DNA of 64,000 bases, taken from assembly GCF_021440195.1 (NCBI RefSeq), contig NZ_JAJTSZ010000001.1:992001-1056000 (forward strand), given 5' to 3'. A model generated the notes under the pieces. That model was not told the origin of the DNA. It did no database searches and saw only the letters and a list, made by a program, of their open reading frames with translations. The position numbers and the translations under genes are program-made. Origin of the DNA: Dyadobacter sp. CY356. Its GTDB lineage: Bacteria; Bacteroidota; Bacteroidia; Cytophagales; Spirosomataceae. Within the stretch, counting starts at the first letter, position 1. Each line of letters opens with the position of its first letter. Positions 55,056 through 64,000 of this stretch are shown piece after piece.

Positions 55056-56906
55056 ATGAATTTTTTTTTACTGCTATTAAGCCTACTCGCATGCTGCGGA
55101 TCAGTGTCAATCGGACAGTCTGATACCGGGTTCAACTTGACCTTACTGGAAAGTCGGTTTGAAGGATTATCAGATTCAACCCGTTTTGAAAAGGTAAGTA
55201 TGTACTGTGACTCATTGGTAGAAAAAGGTAAATTTCCCGAAGCAATGACAGCAACTGCCTATCTGATGCAGATTGCGCAGAAGTTTTCTGACAGGACTTA
55301 CACCGGCCGCGCATATATGTCTGCGGCCTATGTTGATAAAAACCAGAATAAATCTAATGTCGCAATAAAACAATATCAAAAGGCATTTGAAGAATTTACA
55401 GCCGCCGCCAATGTTAAAAAGCAGGTCCGTGTATTACAAATGATCGCCGGAATCTATCTGGATTTGAACGAGCTGAAAATGTCTGAGCATTATTGCAGGA
55501 GAGCCCTGGCAATTATTGACAAGAATAATTTGCAGGCGCTCAAAGCAGGAGTTTATACAGACCTGGCCACGATTGAAGATATACGAAAGAATTTCGATAA
55601 GGCGCTGGAATATAGTTCCGATGCAATCCGGATGTCAAAAGAGAACAAATTGTCTTATCTGGAAACATTGCTTAACCGGTGTATCATTTTAAAAAATGCG
55701 GGGCAGTATCAAAAATCAGCAGATACCTATCTGGAATGTCTGAAAGAGGCCAAAGCGCAGAAAGATGATTTTATAGAAGGAATTATTTATGTAAATCTTC
55801 CCAATACGCTTTTGGCACTGAACAAGGTTGGTGAGGCTGAAATGTTTGTCAATAAAGCACTTGACTGGGCAAAAAGTGTACGTGCCGGGTTTAATGTCAT
55901 GGTCAGTATTTATGAAACGGTCACGATGATCAATGAAAAAAAAGGTGATTACAAACAGGCATTATTTTCTCAAAAGCAGTGGTTTGCGTACCGGGACAGT
56001 ATTCTTAACGAAGAAAAAAGCAGGCAGTTAATAGAAACCGAAACAAAGTTTCAAACCCGGGAAAAACAGCAGCAGATTCAGCAACTTGATGAGGAAAATA
56101 ACAATAAAAGGAAACAGTTGTTTTGGCTTGCGGGAGGCGTTTCCTTACTTCTGATTTTATTGGCTGTGGAGCTTTTTCAATACCGTAAAATTAAAAGTGT
56201 CAATCAAAAACTCAGTCAGACAAATCTTACGCTTGGCCAGGCGAACCAGCAGATCAGTGTTCAGTCGGTGCAGCTCAAACAGCTTATGCAGGAATTGCAT
56301 CACCGGGTTAAAAACAATCTGGCCATAATTTCAAGTCTGTTGTACCTGCAGGCCAATCGGCTAGACGATAAAAAAGCTGTTCAGGCTGTTTTGGACGGAC
56401 AACAACGCGTGGAGGCTATGTCGCTCATTCATCAGCAGCTTTATCAAACTGATAATGTTACACGCGTAGGAATGCAGGAATATATCGGGGATTTGGTAAA
56501 TGGACTGATGCAATCTTTTCACTACCAGGAAAAACTGGATCTAACGCTTGAAATTGAAGATATTTCACTGGATGTCGAGCTGGCTGTTCCTCTGGGTTTA
56601 ATAATTAATGAATTGGTTACCAATGTTTTCAAACACGCTTTTAATGCGGTTCAGCAACCTGAGCTTACAATTCGGTTATGGCAAACGGATTTTCTTTTTC
56701 TTGAAGTAAAGGATAACGGGCCCGGTGTGGATCCTGAAAACTGGAAAAAGGCAGGGCAGACATTTGGAAAAAGACTAGTCATTTCGCTGGCCAAACAAAC
56801 TAGCGGAGTTTTAGAAGTCAACTCAGATCACGGAGCCAGGTTTTTGTTGACACTACCCGCAGTTTCAGAAAGTCTGCCGGATTTTCTGGCGGTTGCTAGT
56901 ATGTAA
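55056..56906 (+). CDS. HisKA_2-type sensor histidine kinase with TPR sensor
   Basis: The 616-residue protein has a signal peptide (FFLLLLSLLACCGSVSIGQ). A periplasmic TPR-like helical sensor follows to about residue 340. A coiled coil and a transmembrane helix (LFWLAGGVSLLLILLAVELF, about 352-372) come next. The kinase core is HisKA_2 (ELHHRVKNNLAIISSLLYLQ, phospho-acceptor His416) and HATPase (IINELVTNVFKHAF, VKDNGPGVD). It forms a cognate pair with the LytTR regulator directly upstream. The ligand is unknown. Confidence 0.92.
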   Translation: MNFFLLLLSLLACCGSVSIGQSDTGFNLTLLESRFEGLSDSTRFEKVSMYCDSLVEKGKFPEAMTATAYLMQIAQKFSDRTYTGRAYMSAAYVDKNQNKSNVAIKQYQKAFEEFTAAANVKKQVRVLQMIAGIYLDLNELKMSEHYCRRALAIIDKNNLQALKAGVYTDLATIEDIRKNFDKALEYSSDAIRMSKENKLSYLETLLNRCIILKNAGQYQKSADTYLECLKEAKAQKDDFIEGIIYVNLPNTLLALNKVGEAEMFVNKALDWAKSVRAGFNVMVSIYETVTMINEKKGDYKQALFSQKQWFAYRDSILNEEKSRQLIETETKFQTREKQQQIQQLDEENNNKRKQLFWLAGGVSLLLILLAVELFQYRKIKSVNQKLSQTNLTLGQANQQISVQSVQLKQLMQELHHRVKNNLAIISSLLYLQANRLDDKKAVQAVLDGQQRVEAMSLIHQQLYQTDNVTRVGMQEYIGDLVNGLMQSFHYQEKLDLTLEIEDISLDVELAVPLGLIINELVTNVFKHAFNAVQQPELTIRLWQTDFLFLEVKDNGPGVDPENWKKAGQTFGKRLVISLAKQTSGVLEVNSDHGARFLLTLPAVSESLPDFLAVASM

Positions 56907-56949
56907 AACTTAACGCAACGCGACGGTGACGTAAATTACATTGGCTCAA

Positions 56950-57678
56950 TTATTCTGGTAAATATTCTCCCAATAAGTTCCAGTCCATACCGTTGCCCCA
57001 ACCCTGTCCATGATCGCTGGTATTTTTGATCTTATGCGCTTCACCAATACGATGTTGACCGTAGGTTAGTAATGACAGAATAATGCCCGGTCTTAAATGT
57101 TCACTTGCCCAGCTTAATGGAGTATCTCCATTTACATCTTTTGCTTCTTTATCGGCCCCGCTTTCAATCAAAAATTGAATAGTTTGTTCGTCTGCATAAG
57201 CCGCAGCCCTGTGCAGCGGTGTTTCTCCTTTGGTCCTCACATCGCGCATAAAGGCACCTGTATCCATGCCCGGAATTGTTCTGGCATTCACATCAGCACC
57301 TTTTTCAATAAGGAGTTTTACAACATAAAAATAATAAGGCCGGCCAGCTTTGGAAAGTGCGCCATGCAGCGGAGTTTCATTTGTTTTTTCGACTTTTGCA
57401 TTTACATCTGCACCATGATTGATCAGAAAATCACAAACTTTCCAATGTCCGAAATAAGCGGCATGACCTAATTCCTGATTCAGATTTATACTATCCAGAT
57501 TTCCTCCCGCAGATAAAACTGCCCGAAGTCCGGTTGTATCGTTGTAATAAACCAGCCATTGCAAAGGCTTAATTTGCCCTTTCAGAAGAATCTTCTGCCA
57601 ATCAGTTTTTTTGATCAGTTCAATGATTAGATCTGTTCGTCCCTGGCTGATTGATTCCAGTATTCTTTCAACTTCCAT
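56950..57678 (-). CDS. Ankyrin repeat protein
   Basis: The 242-residue protein has no signal peptide. About five ankyrin repeats are visible, with the motifs ELGHAAYFGHWKVCDFLINH, TPLHGALSKAG, LIEKGADVNA and TPLHRAAAYADEQTIQFL. The protein ends in a short Trp-rich tail (HGQGWGNGMDWNLLGEY). Ankyrin repeats mediate protein binding, so the partner defines the role; no neighbour gives a hint. It converges with the HisKA_2 kinase gene. Confidence 0.9.
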   Translation of the reverse strand: MEVERILESISQGRTDLIIELIKKTDWQKILLKGQIKPLQWLVYYNDTTGLRAVLSAGGNLDSINLNQELGHAAYFGHWKVCDFLINHGADVNAKVEKTNETPLHGALSKAGRPYYFYVVKLLIEKGADVNARTIPGMDTGAFMRDVRTKGETPLHRAAAYADEQTIQFLIESGADKEAKDVNGDTPLSWASEHLRPGIILSLLTYGQHRIGEAHKIKNTSDHGQGWGNGMDWNLLGEYLPE

Positions 57679-57797
57679 GACTGAATCATCTTTAAGTGAT
57701 GTCCAACAAGTTATTGAAATTTATGATGAAGGTCAATTATTGGAAAAAATTAGTGTTTATTTTAAATTATCACAAATCAAAATATGACAATATTTTG

Positions 57798-58706
57798 TTA
57801 TTCAGCCGGTTTGGTTAATCTATTTAGTTCCTCCGGTGCAGGCGTTTTGGTGACAATTCCATTTTTTGGAACTTGTATCTGAGCAGTCCAGACAATGGCA
57901 TTCAATACCAGTTTACGAAAATCATCATTTTTCCAGTTCGCATGGGTATGTCCGCCCGTGAAGCCAAAACCTCTTCCTCCGCCTGGCCGTTCATAGGCCC
58001 AGGCAATGGTTTGTGGCTCCTTATTTTTTAAAACCGCTTGCCTGACAAATGGATTATTTGTATGTGTCCCCTCAGGTCGGCTGAGCGTGGAATCGGGTGG
58101 GAGCGCTTCTAAAATGGGTGTAATGTTTTTGATGTCCTTCACAAAACGCAGGTGATAATACCATTCGTCCTGAACAGCAAAAGGGCTCACTCCGTTTGTG
58201 ACTGGATGACGAGGCAGTTTTTTAATTTCCGGTATCCAGAAAGGATTCACGGACCAGTCGGTTTCAAAACAACCGCCAACAAGATTCCGCATTTTATCTG
58301 CGTCGGGGCCTTTTGGGATATCCAGCGTAAAATGTATCATAACAATACCGGTTCCATTATTCATCAGATTTTCAATTTTTGACAGGTGAGGAATCATGAT
58401 GTGATCCTGAGCGCCTTCGCAAAAAAGGATAATGGTACTTGCACCTGTTAAAGCATCCGGATCTTTTGGCCAGCCTTTGTGAAAGACAGCGGTGTCAATC
58501 TCAGGCATAGCCTCATTCAATTTCTGGGCAAGAAAACTGATGCCGCCGTTATACTCATGCTGACCTTTGGGATGACTATCAAGACTGGCAATAAAAACCA
58601 CTTTTTTCCGCTTTTCTGATACAGCAGTTTTCTGTGCGCAGACATCAAAACCAGACAGGGCAAAAATCGATATCAGAGATATAAATATGTTTTTCAGTAG
58701 TATCAT
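57798..58706 (-). CDS. ThuA-domain protein, exported
   Basis: The 302-residue protein has a signal peptide ending FDVCAQ. It shows the ThuA/glutamine-amidotransferase-like fold: VVFIASLDSHPKGQHEY, TGIVMIHFTLDIPKG, the WIPEIKKLPRHPVTNGV segment and GRGFGFTGGHTHANWKND with conserved His. ThuA proteins are linked to trehalose or keto-sugar use, and in Bacteroidota often occur with Gfo/Idh/MocA oxidoreductases and TIM-barrel isomerases, both present in this window. Confidence 0.88.
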   Translation of the reverse strand: MILLKNIFISLISIFALSGFDVCAQKTAVSEKRKKVVFIASLDSHPKGQHEYNGGISFLAQKLNEAMPEIDTAVFHKGWPKDPDALTGASTIILFCEGAQDHIMIPHLSKIENLMNNGTGIVMIHFTLDIPKGPDADKMRNLVGGCFETDWSVNPFWIPEIKKLPRHPVTNGVSPFAVQDEWYYHLRFVKDIKNITPILEALPPDSTLSRPEGTHTNNPFVRQAVLKNKEPQTIAWAYERPGGGRGFGFTGGHTHANWKNDDFRKLVLNAIVWTAQIQVPKNGIVTKTPAPEELNRLTKPAE

Positions 58707-58889
58707 AATAGTCGTTTATTTCCGGATCAGTAAGCAATATATCGGATATGAAATGATGATAAAACCGGGCCAAATTTAATATCTGTTAAAATTTTATTAA
58801 ATCGGGCAAATAGAAATCAAATAAATAGAAGAATGCAATGCGGGAAAGAGACGCTTGATATATCTTTGAATAAACAAACCACTTAAAAC

Positions 58890-59645
58890 ATGAAAATCAA
58901 ACTTACCCTGTTATCTCTGTTCATCTGCGCAGCTTCATGGGCGCAGCTTCCGGCAGCGGATGACATTAAAACTTCAAAAGGACCTCTGAAAATCCAGCCA
59001 CTTAACCATGCAACGCTGGCATTGACCTGGAACGGAAAAACAATTTATGCTGATCCTTATGAAGGAGCAAAAACATTTGAAAGCATTGCAGCACCGGACC
59101 TGATTTTGATCACAGACATTCATGGAGATCATTTCGATCCTGCTACGCTGGAAGCGCTGGATTTGAGCCATGCCATACTGGTTGTTCCACAGGCAGTGGC
59201 CGATAAAATGTCCGATAAAATTAAATCAAAGGCGGTAATTATTGGTAATGGACAAACGATCAGCAAACTGGATATTTCCATTACGGCCATTCCGATGTAT
59301 AACCTTCCGGAAGCGGCAGATGCGAAACATACCAAAGGAAGAGGTAATGGTTATGTTTTAAAAATGGGCGGTAAAACAGTTTACATCAGCGGTGATACAG
59401 CCGGAATTCCGGAAATGAGAAGTCTGAAAAATATTGATGTGGCGTTTGTTTGTATGAACCTGCCTTACACGATGGATGTTCCGGAAGCTGCTTCTGCGGT
59501 TCTTGATTTTAAACCAAAAATAGTTTATCCATATCATTACCGTGGTGCAAACGGAATGAGCGATACGGAGGCCTTCAAAAAACTTGTTAATGACGGCAAC
59601 AAATCGATTGACGTGCGGTTAAGGAATTGGTATTCAAAAAAATAA
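58890..59645 (+). CDS. Metallo-beta-lactamase-fold hydrolase, exported
   Basis: The 251-residue protein has a signal peptide ending SWAQ. It belongs to the MBL fold (UlaG/UPF0173-like): the metal motif reads ITDIHGDHFDP, in which the first His of HxHxDH is replaced by Asp, with later ligands in VYISGDTAGIPE and PYHYRG. A TATCTTTG box (58861-58868) could be its -7 promoter element. The substrate is unknown. Confidence 0.87.
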   Translation: MKIKLTLLSLFICAASWAQLPAADDIKTSKGPLKIQPLNHATLALTWNGKTIYADPYEGAKTFESIAAPDLILITDIHGDHFDPATLEALDLSHAILVVPQAVADKMSDKIKSKAVIIGNGQTISKLDISITAIPMYNLPEAADAKHTKGRGNGYVLKMGGKTVYISGDTAGIPEMRSLKNIDVAFVCMNLPYTMDVPEAASAVLDFKPKIVYPYHYRGANGMSDTEAFKKLVNDGNKSIDVRLRNWYSKK

Positions 59646-59664
59646 TATCAGAAAAAACATTTAA

Positions 59665-59708
59665 AAAATCCCCGGTTGTCATAGTTCGCTGTGAAAACCG
59701 GGGATTTT
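59665..59708 (+). terminator. Rho-independent terminator
   Basis: AAAATCCCCGGTT (59665-59677) pairs perfectly with AACCGGGGATTTT (59696-59708), with an 18-base loop. TTTT follows after one G. Confidence 0.85.
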
Positions 59709-59840
59709 GTTTTGCTAAAATTCACGTTGTATACATTTTTATTAATACACTTTGCAATTCAAAGTACTTTTTATAAATTTATGTTTTAGTTCTTTTGTCT
59801 TATTGTTTGAAGATTATTAATTAGTTTTTTACATGAGTAT

Positions 59841-60596
59841 ATGAAGTATTTTGTTGAAAAATCATCGGTTGTGCGGGAAATCTGGGGTAAGGCCGATTAC
59901 ATACTTTTTATTTTTGCAGGTGCATCCGCTGAATTTGCGCTTAATAAGGCTGTTGACTGGCTTTATTTTACGGGCCGTCTTCCTGCCGATCCGCTTGGCC
60001 GTCTTTTTTCAACTGTTGCTTACGCACGCCAAATTGTTTTTTCAGAATATGAAGAAGCCATGGTTGCCATTGATAAAATAACGGCTATTCATCAGGGTGT
60101 TGAACAGCAGCGTGGCGCAAAAATTCCTGATTGGGCATACCGGGATGTTTTATTTATGCTGATCGATTATTCAATTCGTTCTTTTGAACTTTTGGAGCGT
60201 AAATTGACGGAGTCAGAAAAAGACGAATTGTTTCAGACTTTCTTACGGGTAGGATTAAGAATGAAAATTTCCGGACTGCCTGAAAATTTTGCTGCCTGGA
60301 GAACCATGAGGGAGCAGCAGCTTATGGAAGATCTTGTCAATGGAAATTTTACGATTGATCTGTACAAACAATATAAAAAACATCTGGGCATTTTTCGGTA
60401 TCACATGCTGATGCAGGTGCAGGTCATGATTGTTCCGCAGCGCGTCAACAAGCTATTACTGCTTGGGAGAATACCCTGGCTGGTTCCGGTAATCAGTGCT
60501 TATAAATTGACAAGGTTATTAGGTTTTGAGAAACTGATACGCAACGCAATACTTCCGGCAGATTATAAAGCTCAGGTAATAGCGCTGGACAAATAA
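59841..60596 (+). CDS. MpaB/DUF2236-family oxygenase-like protein
   Basis: The 251-residue protein is helical with no signal peptide. SVVREIWGKADYILFIFAGASAEFA is the typical N-terminus of the DUF2236/MpaB (mycophenolic acid oxygenase B, latex-clearing protein-like) family. The segments IPDWAYRDVLFMLIDY and FAAWRTMREQQL match conserved parts. Family members are heme b-dependent oxygenases; the reaction here is unknown. The hydrophobic C-terminus may hold it at the membrane. Confidence 0.8.
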   Translation: MKYFVEKSSVVREIWGKADYILFIFAGASAEFALNKAVDWLYFTGRLPADPLGRLFSTVAYARQIVFSEYEEAMVAIDKITAIHQGVEQQRGAKIPDWAYRDVLFMLIDYSIRSFELLERKLTESEKDELFQTFLRVGLRMKISGLPENFAAWRTMREQQLMEDLVNGNFTIDLYKQYKKHLGIFRYHMLMQVQVMIVPQRVNKLLLLGRIPWLVPVISAYKLTRLLGFEKLIRNAILPADYKAQVIALDK

Positions 60597-60724
60597 CTAT
60601 TTTATTTCAAGAGAATGTCTCGTGATGTTATGTAAAATGTGAGTTTTTGACTTTAAAAATCAGGTCTGCGGTTACAACCAAATCATTAGTATGGTGTCTT
60701 CTTGTTAACTAAACCATATTAGTC

Positions 60725-61411
60725 ATGAAAAAAGTTACAACCGGATTTCTTTTTGCTGTCATTATAACTGCTGTCGGCTGTCAGATGGACATTCCAAATG
60801 AGAATGTCGAGCCAATAGTCGATCCGCCACCTATCGTAGTAATTTCCCGCGATAGTATTTCTTCGGGAAACTATCTCGGACTGGCGATTGACGAAAAAGC
60901 TGAAAATGTTTACTCAGCGGTACAGTCACTTCAAAAATCAAAAGGTGTAACATATCTGAATGTCGTCAGCAATTTTTCGACTCAATTTACCGATTTACAA
61001 AATCGTCTCGCTTTATATCAATATATTTTGCTTGATGAAAGTGAGGGAACTGATTCTGGCGTTCAAATCAATCTTGAATCCGGCAAAGTCAAAAGTATCT
61101 ATCTTAACAGCGGAAAACAGCTCACACAGTGGCCTGAAAAACTCAGTGATCAATCATCCGTCCGCGTGGGCGATCTGGCTGGCCAACTTTATGAGAAATT
61201 TGTCAATATTCAGAGCAAAAACCAGTATGCACCAAAATTTGAAAGAATTTTGCTGGCAACCAAAGACATATCCTTACCCTACGATCCATTTATGGCTAAA
61301 TCCCCGCAGTGGTATTTTGCTTATACTGTTTCAGCAGATGTACATGAAATGGTCCAAATAAATTTTCGTGACGGCAGGGTAAGTCATCTTATTGTTGAAC
61401 GGTATAAATAG
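60725..61411 (+). CDS. Lipoprotein, unknown function
   Basis: The 228-residue protein has a lipoprotein signal ending in AVGC (Cys19). A Pro-rich stretch (EPIVDPPPIVV) and a soluble domain with mixed helices and strands follow (ENVYSAVQSLQKSKGVTYLN; GVQINLESGKVKSIYLNSG; SPQWYFAYTVSAD). No family is recognised. Separate terminators upstream and downstream mark it as a single-gene unit. Confidence 0.68.
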   Translation: MKKVTTGFLFAVIITAVGCQMDIPNENVEPIVDPPPIVVISRDSISSGNYLGLAIDEKAENVYSAVQSLQKSKGVTYLNVVSNFSTQFTDLQNRLALYQYILLDESEGTDSGVQINLESGKVKSIYLNSGKQLTQWPEKLSDQSSVRVGDLAGQLYEKFVNIQSKNQYAPKFERILLATKDISLPYDPFMAKSPQWYFAYTVSADVHEMVQINFRDGRVSHLIVERYK

Positions 61412-61426
61412 CAGAACGTCGTTATA

Positions 61427-61487
61427 AAAAAAGTTTCCCTGGCTCTGATTCCGGTCAAAAGCTGAAAAAGGTTAGGGAAACTTTTTT
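61427..61487 (+). terminator. Rho-independent terminator of the lipoprotein gene
   Basis: AAAAAAGTTTCCCT (61427-61440) pairs perfectly with AGGGAAACTTTTTT (61474-61487), over a 33-base loop. Confidence 0.8.
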
Positions 61488-61605
61488 GTTATTTGATTTA
61501 AATAATCAGGTTTTAAAAGTAATAATTGTTACAACTTGAAATATTTCATACCCATCCATCCGTAACGACTTCTACCTTACCCATTTCGTTACTTATATTG
61601 AAAAA

Positions 61606-61872
61606 TCAATCCTGATAGCGAATTGCCCTTATTAACCGGATGTTGTTATATTCTTCAATGGTGATCGTATCACTTTCTGGTACAATGCCGCGTTTTATCC
61701 AGTTACTTACAGTCTGCGTATTAGCTATATCAAACCTTTTGCAGTATTCCGCAATTGTCACCCAATCCTGGGTAGGATATTTTTTTCCATTTACAAATAA
61801 ATAATCTTCCAGTGCTTTTTGACTATCGCTTAACAGCTGAGATAGTTCTGGATTTATTACTGCTATTGCCAT
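61606..61872 (-). CDS. Small helix-turn-helix DNA-binding-like protein
   Basis: The 88-residue protein has a central segment (WVTIAEYCKRFDIANTQTVSNWIKRGIVP) that reads like an excisionase/MerR-type winged helix-turn-helix, where a tyrosine-rich helix precedes a turn and TVSNWIKRG is the recognition helix. A C-terminal stretch (TITIEEYNNIRLIRAIRY) completes it. The gene stands alone; there is no integrase nearby, so it is not obviously part of a mobile element. Confidence 0.65.
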   Translation of the reverse strand: MAIAVINPELSQLLSDSQKALEDYLFVNGKKYPTQDWVTIAEYCKRFDIANTQTVSNWIKRGIVPESDTITIEEYNNIRLIRAIRYQD

Positions 61873-62060
61873 TGGTTGATTCGTTTGGTTGGCGATTGAT
61901 TTTTTAAATATTATTACTTAAAATTTAAATTTCTATTTTCTTCTAATGCTTTAATAATTTTAGTGACGCCAATTTAAAGCACGGCATATCTGTTTTATAT
62001 CGATGTGATCCTGAATTTAGGTCACGTTGCCATTTTAGTACTTACTAAATAAAAATTATG

Positions 62061-63407
62061 CTAAACAACCGGTTTCCAGCCTTTCTCATATTCCCGCGAC
62101 CATAATTTTTCAGCCTCCGAATCGCCTATGATATGGCCATTTTTTGGATCGATTTTTAAATCACGTCCTACACGCCAGGCTATATTTCCAAGCTGCATCG
62201 CTACAACACTTTTAAATCCGATTTCAACATCACAGTTTGGTTTACGGTTATTTTTGATCGCATCCAGAAAATCCATGACGTGCAGATTATCCATACCCAG
62301 GCTTGGACTTGCCGTATTGCGGCCCTGTATATCAGCCGCCTGATCAGTCGCTTTCACTTCCCTGATTTTTTTACCATCAAGATCATAAACCGTGTAGCTA
62401 TCTCCGCCGGTATCCAGACTTCCGTTTTCACCGTAAAAAATAATTCCCCTGTCAAGCCCTTCAATTTTTCTTCCGTTTGAACTTCTGGATTCCCAAAGTA
62501 ATGATACGCGGCCAGGATAATCCATCGCTACAACTTGTGTATCAGGTGTTTCCCAATCATCCTTGAATTCGTATCTTCCCCCAACCGAGCTAACCCTGGT
62601 TGGAAAATCTACACCGAGTCCCCAGCGAGCGACATCTACTTCGTGCGTACCATTGTTCAGTGCCTCGCCTGTGCCCCAATGCCAGAACCAATGCCAGTTG
62701 TAGTGGATCAGACCTTCTTTATAGGTCATTCTTGGCGCAGGCCCCTGCCATAAATCATAATCCAGCCAGGATGGAACGGTTCCTGGTTTGAGAAAAGTCG
62801 ATTTTCTGTTGTTGGTATACCAGGTTTTGGCAAGATAAACACGGCCAATAATTCCCTCATGAAGTTCTTTAATGCCTTGTGTCAAAACCGGCGCTGAACG
62901 GCGCTGAGCACCCATTTGTACCACGCGTTTGTATTTTCTTGCAGCCTCGACGGCCAGCTCACCTTCTCTTGGGTTATGGCTCAGCGGTTTTTCTACATAA
63001 ACATGTTTTCCTGCCTGGCAACCCATGATCGTCAGTGGCGCATGCCAATGGTCAGGCGTGGCGATATAGATTGCATCAATGGATTTATCTTCCAGTACTT
63101 TTCTGCAATCTTTTTCAGATTTAGGGGTTGCATTGGGTTTAACTTTTTTTATTTCTTCAATCGCCAATGGAATTGCTCTGGAATCCACATCGCAAACTGT
63201 ACCAACTTCTGCATTTTTCTGTCCTGCAAATGTGGCTGACATACTTTTTCCACGGCTGTTAACGCCAATTGTTGCCACGCGAATAAGTTCGTTGGCACCA
63301 ATGATCCTGTTATAGCTTTTTGCACTAAATCCAAATGCGGAGCCACCTATGGCTATACCTGTGGAAGCCACCGTTATTTTTTTCAGGAAATCCCTTCTAT
63401 GTTCCAT
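62061..63407 (-). CDS. Tat-exported Gfo/Idh/MocA-family oxidoreductase
   Basis: The 448-residue protein begins with a twin-arginine signal (MEHRRDFLKKITVASTG, then GGSAFGFSA). The NAD(P)-binding Rossmann domain (IRVATIGVNSRGKSMSATF; DAIYIATPDHWHAPLTIM; HVYVEKPLSHNPREGE) and the C-terminal beta-sheet domain (FWHWGTGEALNNGTHEVDVARW) follow. It would act on sugars or sugar derivatives in the periplasm with a tightly bound nucleotide. It fits the exported isomerase at 37.2 kb and ThuA at 58 kb, though they are not adjacent. Confidence 0.92.
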   Translation of the reverse strand: MEHRRDFLKKITVASTGIAIGGSAFGFSAKSYNRIIGANELIRVATIGVNSRGKSMSATFAGQKNAEVGTVCDVDSRAIPLAIEEIKKVKPNATPKSEKDCRKVLEDKSIDAIYIATPDHWHAPLTIMGCQAGKHVYVEKPLSHNPREGELAVEAARKYKRVVQMGAQRRSAPVLTQGIKELHEGIIGRVYLAKTWYTNNRKSTFLKPGTVPSWLDYDLWQGPAPRMTYKEGLIHYNWHWFWHWGTGEALNNGTHEVDVARWGLGVDFPTRVSSVGGRYEFKDDWETPDTQVVAMDYPGRVSLLWESRSSNGRKIEGLDRGIIFYGENGSLDTGGDSYTVYDLDGKKIREVKATDQAADIQGRNTASPSLGMDNLHVMDFLDAIKNNRKPNCDVEIGFKSVVAMQLGNIAWRVGRDLKIDPKNGHIIGDSEAEKLWSREYEKGWKPVV

Positions 63408-63674
63408 AAAATGGTTTGAAATACGTTTGAATAAAATCTTAAACCATATGCTCAGGAAAGAATATATTCCCGAATCGCTATTTCAAATGAAGTCGGTTTT
63501 GATATAAATTTACTTGGAAGCGGTGACTGGAATTTTTATTTGTGTAAGATCTAAGAACATGGGTAATCCTGAACGATAAGATAACAGTCCTGTTTTTTTG
63601 CATCTCAGAACAATTCAGATCGAATCATGGCGTTTCTGCTGATAATTAATGTGACTTTGTAAACCCCCAACGTA

Positions 63675-64000
63675 ATGAACAGAACCTTCAAAACTCTTTT
63701 TTTTATTAGTACATTTCTTTATCAAAACATCAGTGCGCAAATAGTTTTACCCGTAGCCTCCAGTATCAAAAAGTCGTATGTAAAACAGCAGCGTGATCCG
63801 GGCGGTGCGCCTGGAAAAAACTACTGGCAAAACAGGTCGGATTATGAAATAAAAGTAAGTTTTGATCCGCTGACGGCGAAGTTAAAGGGCGTCGTAAATA
63901 TTCAGTATGTCAACAATAGTCCTGATACACTGACCAAAGTTGTTTTTAAACTATATCCCAATATCTATCAGAAAGAAGCAATTCGGGTCGTTCCTGTAAA
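63675..64000 (+). CDS. M1-family metallopeptidase, N-terminal part
   Basis: The gene starts with ATG at 63675 and runs off the right edge; 108 residues are visible. A signal peptide (cleavage near ISAQ) is followed by GGAPGKNYWQNRSDYEIKVS and strands with LYPNIYQKEA. This is the typical N-terminal beta-saddle of exported Bacteroidota M1 peptidases (gluzincins). The zinc motif HExxH lies beyond the window, so the assignment rests on the N-terminal match. Confidence 0.75.
   Translation, partial: MNRTFKTLFFISTFLYQNISAQIVLPVASSIKKSYVKQQRDPGGAPGKNYWQNRSDYEIKVSFDPLTAKLKGVVNIQYVNNSPDTLTKVVFKLYPNIYQKEAIRVVPV

Noticed and set aside
61606-61872. Small helix-turn-helix gene as an excisionase marking a mobile element
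   Set aside because: No integrase, direct repeats or tRNA target are present nearby.

Overview
The window looks like a chromosomal segment of a Bacteroidota bacterium, most likely a Cytophagales relative of Dyadobacter or Spirosoma. The pointers are a PorV-type outer-membrane protein of the type IX secretion system, a hybrid two-component sensor with an N-terminal propeller, HAE1-type RND pumps paired with lipoprotein outer-membrane factors, PD40/amidohydrolase proteins, and promoters of the Bacteroidota type (TTG about 19 bases before TAnnTTTG) in the two best cases. The genus is an inference from protein character only. I see no rRNA, tRNA, CRISPR array, insertion sequence or prophage.

Layout. 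1-10 kb: two RND multidrug efflux systems placed tail to tail. The left one is cut by the window edge (permease, then outer-membrane lipoprotein). The right one is a complete operon, tetR - outer-membrane factor - adaptor - permease, with a twin palindromic operator over the tetR promoter. 10-18 kb: a sodium:solute symporter with a 47-residue membrane protein overlapping its start, a coiled-coil/beta-barrel envelope protein, a TspO-like membrane protein, an ECF sigma factor, a BamA-like barrel and a lipoprotein tyrosine phosphatase. 18-28 kb: a PD40-amidohydrolase and an M20 peptidase in one operon, an OmpA-family gene split by an amber codon, a TlpA-like lipoprotein, an RG-tailed exported protein and porV. 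28-37 kb: an outer-membrane protein and a small exported protein of unknown role, an AI-2E-family permease with a transglutaminase, a PAP2 phosphatase, a trypsin-like protease fused to a DNA/RNA non-specific nuclease, and a free-standing LytTR regulator.

37-46 kb: carbohydrate-related genes. Two TIM-barrel sugar isomerases/epimerases (one exported, one cytoplasmic) precede a 1419-residue hybrid sensor kinase. A DeoR repressor and an MFS transporter then diverge from a perfect 38-bp palindrome, and exonuclease III follows. 46-50 kb: a two-gene module resembling a zeta-type toxin-antitoxin pair, whose toxin is interrupted by a TGA codon, then a small membrane protein, an Hsp20 chaperone, and inositol-1-phosphate synthase behind a LacI-type operator. 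50-64 kb: a single-domain response regulator, a MOSC protein, an FAD/NAD(P)-binding protein, a LytTR response regulator with its HisKA_2 sensor kinase, an ankyrin protein, ThuA, a metallo-beta-lactamase-fold protein, an MpaB/DUF2236 protein, a lipoprotein, a small DNA-binding protein, a Tat-exported Gfo/Idh/MocA oxidoreductase, and the start of an M1 metallopeptidase.

Most of the window is ordinary envelope, efflux and sugar-metabolism content. The points most worth a second look are the cytoplasmic protease-nuclease fusion at 33.6-35.6 kb (a possible conflict or cell-suicide effector), the two in-frame nonsense codons (24341 and 46884), the exceptionally clean operators at 10.1 and 44.2 kb, and the small membrane protein attached to the symporter.
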